Origin: JANNSW01 sp031431235
Lineage (GTDB): Bacteria; Pseudomonadota; Alphaproteobacteria; Rhizobiales; Hyphomicrobiaceae
NCBI GenBank assembly: GCA_031431235.1
Contig: JANPDA010000393.1
Span: 1 to 8,384 of the forward strand
DNA: 8,384 nt
Direction: 5' to 3'
The position numbers and the translations under genes are program-made. How positions within the stretch are numbered: the stretch's first letter is position 1; the number at the start of each line of letters is the position of its first letter. This document shows, one piece after another, positions 6,785-8,384 of this stretch. The notes beneath the pieces are model-generated. The model saw nothing but the letters and a program-made list of their open reading frames with translations. It did not search any database and had not been told where the DNA came from.

Positions 6785-7888
6785 TCAGCCCTTCTTGCCG
6801 CCAAGCACAAAGATGTCGGCTTTGTTCCAGCCGAGCTTCACCGTCTCGCCGAGTGCTGCGGGCAGGCGCGACGAGCCGGCCGTCTCGAATACGATCTCGC
6901 GGCCAGCCTCCGACCGCGCCCGGAATTGGACGGTGCCACCCTTGACGAACAGCTCCTCGATCCGGGCCGAGAGGTTGCAATCGAAGCTATCGCTGGCTGC
7001 GGTCACCCGGATCAGCTCGGGCCGCACCACCATCTGGGCTGGCCCGTGCGAGAGCCCTGGCTCGGCCAACGCGGCGGGAATCGAGGGCTCGCGGCTGGCG
7101 AACTCGCTCGCGCGGTAGCGCAGGGCATCGCCGTCGCGGCGCTCGATCTCTAGCGGCAGGAAATTGGTCTCGCCGATGAAGCCGGCGACGAAAGCGTCCG
7201 CCGGGCGGTAGTAGATGTCGTCGGGCCGCCCTACCTGCAGGATTTCGCCACCCCGCATCACCGCGATCCTGTCGGCCAGCATCATCGCCTCCTCGAGGTC
7301 GTGCGTGACGTGCAGAAAGGTGACGCCGACCTGCCGGTGCAGGCGCTTCAATTCGGTCTGCAGCGCCTTCTTCAGCTTCACATCGAGCGCCGACATCGGC
7401 TCGTCGAGCAGCAACAGCTTGGGCTGCGAGATCATGGAGCGAGCGAGTGCCACGCGCTGCTGCTCGCCGCCCGAAAGCTGGCGCGGGTAGCGGCCGAGAT
7501 ACTCGCGCTTCAGCTGCATCAGCTCGAGCATCTCGCCGACCTTGGCCTCGAGCTCGGGCTTGGGTGTGCGTCGCAGCTTCAGCGGAAAGCCGATGTTCTG
7601 GGCGACCGTCATGTGCGGGAAGAGCGCGAGGCGCTGGAACACCATGCTGGTCGGGCGGCGCGCCGGCGGCACCCCGTTCATGTCCTCGCCCGCGATCCGA
7701 ATCGAGCCAGCCGAGGGCTCCTCGAAGCCAGCGACGATCTTCAAGAGCGTGGTCTTGCCACAGCCGGACGGCCCGACGAGCGCAACGAACTCCCCGCTCG
7801 CAACGGCGAGCGAGACGCTTTTCAGCGCCTCGATGCCACCATAGGATTTGGCGACGCTGGAGACCTCGAGAACGGCAATGTCTGCCAT
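6785..7888 (-). CDS. ABC transporter ATP-binding protein, PotA-like with TOBE tail
   Basis: This is the cytoplasmic ATPase that drives the importer. Taking the ATG at 7888 it has 367 residues with all catalytic motifs: Walker A GPSGCGKT (39-46), Q-loop Q85 (VFQRLALFP), signature LSGGEQQ (138-144), Walker B LLLLDEP (158-164) and switch H196 (HVTHD). From about residue 240 a C-terminal extension of the TOBE/MOP-like type follows (AQMVVRPELIRV), as in PotA, UgpC and FbpC. This group of ATPases can sometimes serve more than one permease. An in-frame ATG at 7927 would add 13 residues (MSRNTNGSELQPT). I prefer 7888 because family members begin close to the first strand and because 7927 falls inside the repeat cluster; neither start has a strong Shine-Dalgarno. 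The gene follows the binding-protein gene after about 220 bases and leads two tightly packed permease genes. Confidence 0.92.
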   Translation of the reverse strand: MADIAVLEVSSVAKSYGGIEALKSVSLAVASGEFVALVGPSGCGKTTLLKIVAGFEEPSAGSIRIAGEDMNGVPPARRPTSMVFQRLALFPHMTVAQNIGFPLKLRRTPKPELEAKVGEMLELMQLKREYLGRYPRQLSGGEQQRVALARSMISQPKLLLLDEPMSALDVKLKKALQTELKRLHRQVGVTFLHVTHDLEEAMMLADRIAVMRGGEILQVGRPDDIYYRPADAFVAGFIGETNFLPLEIERRDGDALRYRASEFASREPSIPAALAEPGLSHGPAQMVVRPELIRVTAASDSFDCNLSARIEELFVKGGTVQFRARSEAGREIVFETAGSSRLPAALGETVKLGWNKADIFVLGGKKG

Positions 7889-7924
7889 GGTCGGCTGCAA
7901 CTCACTGCCGTTAGTGTTCCGACT

Positions 7925-8041
7925 CATTCACTCGGTACCCCAATGAATGGCCAGCCCACTAGCCAACTCTTTGTTCGTGTTAGGTCTTTCCATTCATTGA
8001 TCCAGCCTGAACAGAATCGAATGAATGGGACTGAGCACTAG
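7925..8041. repeat. Cluster of CCATTCATT/AATGAATGG repeats upstream of the ABC ATPase gene
   Basis: Three exact 9-base copies are present: AATGAATGG at 7942-7950, its reverse complement CCATTCATT at 7990-7998, and AATGAATGG again at 8020-8028. A partial fourth (CATTCA, 7925-7930) overlaps the alternative ATG. The copies at 7990 and 8020 form an inverted pair with a 21-base loop, and the match extends inexactly into a GAT/ATC. The copies at 7942 and 8020 are the start of a longer imperfect direct repeat, since both are followed 6-7 bases later by CACTAG (7957-7962 and 8036-8041). The stretch is less GC-rich than its surroundings. It could be a multi-site operator or a remnant of a small mobile repeat. 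Confidence 0.6.
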
Positions 8042-8064
8042 AAATGACGGATCGAAGGAAACGG

Positions 8065-8093
8065 CAGGGCGGCCCGTTGCCGGAGCCGCCCTG
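8065..8093 (-). terminator. Strong hairpin after the solute-binding-protein gene
   Basis: CAGGGCGGC (8065-8073) and GCCGCCCTG (8085-8093) are perfect 9-base complements, and CCG/CGG inside the loop can extend the stem past a bulged A. It begins 15 bases after the stop of the minus-strand binding-protein gene. On that strand it is followed by CCGTTTCCTTC, a weak pyrimidine tract rather than a true T run. It may be a full terminator, or a partial one or RNA-stabilising stem that keeps binding-protein mRNA more abundant than the ATPase and permease message. Confidence 0.55.
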
Positions 8094-8108
8094 GACGCGA
8101 GCGGGTCG

Positions 8109-8384
8109 TCAGTTGGCGCCCGCAAGCTCCTCCTGCCAGATTGCCAGCATGTCGTCGATGTTGGGTGCCACCCGGTGCATGTTGCTGTTGTCGAAGGCGT
8201 GCCACATGTAGCCGACCTCGAGGATGTCTTTCTCCTCGTCGGTGAGCAGGCTTTCAGTCGCGGCGTTTGTCACCACGTTCGAGGTGGTGTCGAGCAGGGC
8301 GAGGAACTTCGATGAATCCTTCGACACGACATGACGCAGGAGCTTCTTGGCGAGCTCGGGCTGGTCGGTCTCCTTGAGGATCGC
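8109..8384 (-). CDS. ABC transporter periplasmic solute-binding protein, C-terminal part (5' end outside window)
   Basis: The frame is open from the right edge of the window and ends at TGA 8111-8109, giving 91 visible residues that end DDMLAIWQEELAGAN. No start is visible; the GTG at 8327 is internal, because the reading continues upstream without a break (AILKETDQPELAKKLLRHV). The fragment looks like the helical C-terminal lobe of a PotD/PotF-type or family-1 extracellular solute-binding protein. Its place, directly before a PotA-PotB-PotC set on the same strand, supports this strongly. The ligand-binding residues and signal peptide lie outside the window, so the substrate cannot be judged. 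The hairpin just downstream is a usual arrangement for binding-protein genes. The family call rests mainly on context. Confidence 0.75.
   Translation of the reverse strand, partial: AILKETDQPELAKKLLRHVVSKDSSKFLALLDTTSNVVTNAATESLLTDEEKDILEVGYMWHAFDNSNMHRVAPNIDDMLAIWQEELAGAN

Noticed and set aside
5903..7153. Long plus-strand frame opposite the permease and ATPase genes
   Set aside because: Its translation is Glu/Arg/His-rich and featureless, while the minus strand shows complete ABC motifs over the same bases.
7889..7927. Upstream ATG at 7927 as start of the ABC ATPase
   Set aside because: It is possible, but it adds a 13-residue tail before the family's usual start, lacks a good Shine-Dalgarno and lies in the repeat cluster; kept only as an alternative.
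8109..8327. A separate small gene starting at GTG 8327
   Set aside because: The frame continues upstream to the window edge with protein-like sequence, so this is only the tail of a larger binding-protein gene.
1..8384. CRISPR array, tRNA/rRNA, insertion sequence or phage genes
   Set aside because: No regularly spaced repeats, cloverleaf sequence, transposase or integrase motifs were seen on either strand.

Overview
The window is GC-rich coding DNA with few gaps. Codon use, the family types and two Irr/ICE-like iron boxes all point to an alphaproteobacterium, probably of the Hyphomicrobiales (rhizobial) group. This placement is inference from style and motifs, not from a marker gene.

Layout on the plus strand: 1-320 is the tail of a sensor histidine kinase. 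321-552 is a comparatively AT-rich regulatory gap that holds two tandem Irr-box-like palindromes, a good sigma-70-type promoter and a Shine-Dalgarno sequence. 553-1602 encodes a periplasmic ferric-iron-binding protein (FbpA/FutA family). It overlaps by one base with 1602-3320, a double-domain iron permease (FbpB type). The expected ATPase gene (fbpC) does not follow. After a 234-base gap comes glycerol kinase (glpK, about 3555-5099).

Layout on the minus strand, read right to left: the C-terminal end of a periplasmic solute-binding protein (8384-8109), then a gap with a strong hairpin and a cluster of CCATTCATT/AATGAATGG repeats (7889-8108). Next come an ABC ATPase with a TOBE-type tail (7888-6785) and two MetI-type permeases (6781-5915 and 5911-5102). 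This is a complete spermidine/putrescine-type (PotD-PotA-PotB-PotC order) importer whose real substrate cannot be read from the sequence. It converges on glpK with only 2 bases between the two stop codons.

How they fit: the left half looks like an iron-limitation-controlled Fe(III) uptake unit, with the boxes upstream of the -35, a placement consistent with Irr acting as an activator. Its ATPase must come from elsewhere, possibly from a shared or distant gene. The right half is a separate organic-solute importer. Glycerol kinase sits between them with no obvious operon partner and an unusual start region. I found no defence system, CRISPR array, RNA gene or intact mobile element, and no clearly new biological system. 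The most informative points are the iron-box pair, the missing FbpC, the glpK start problem and the repeat cluster at 7925-8041.
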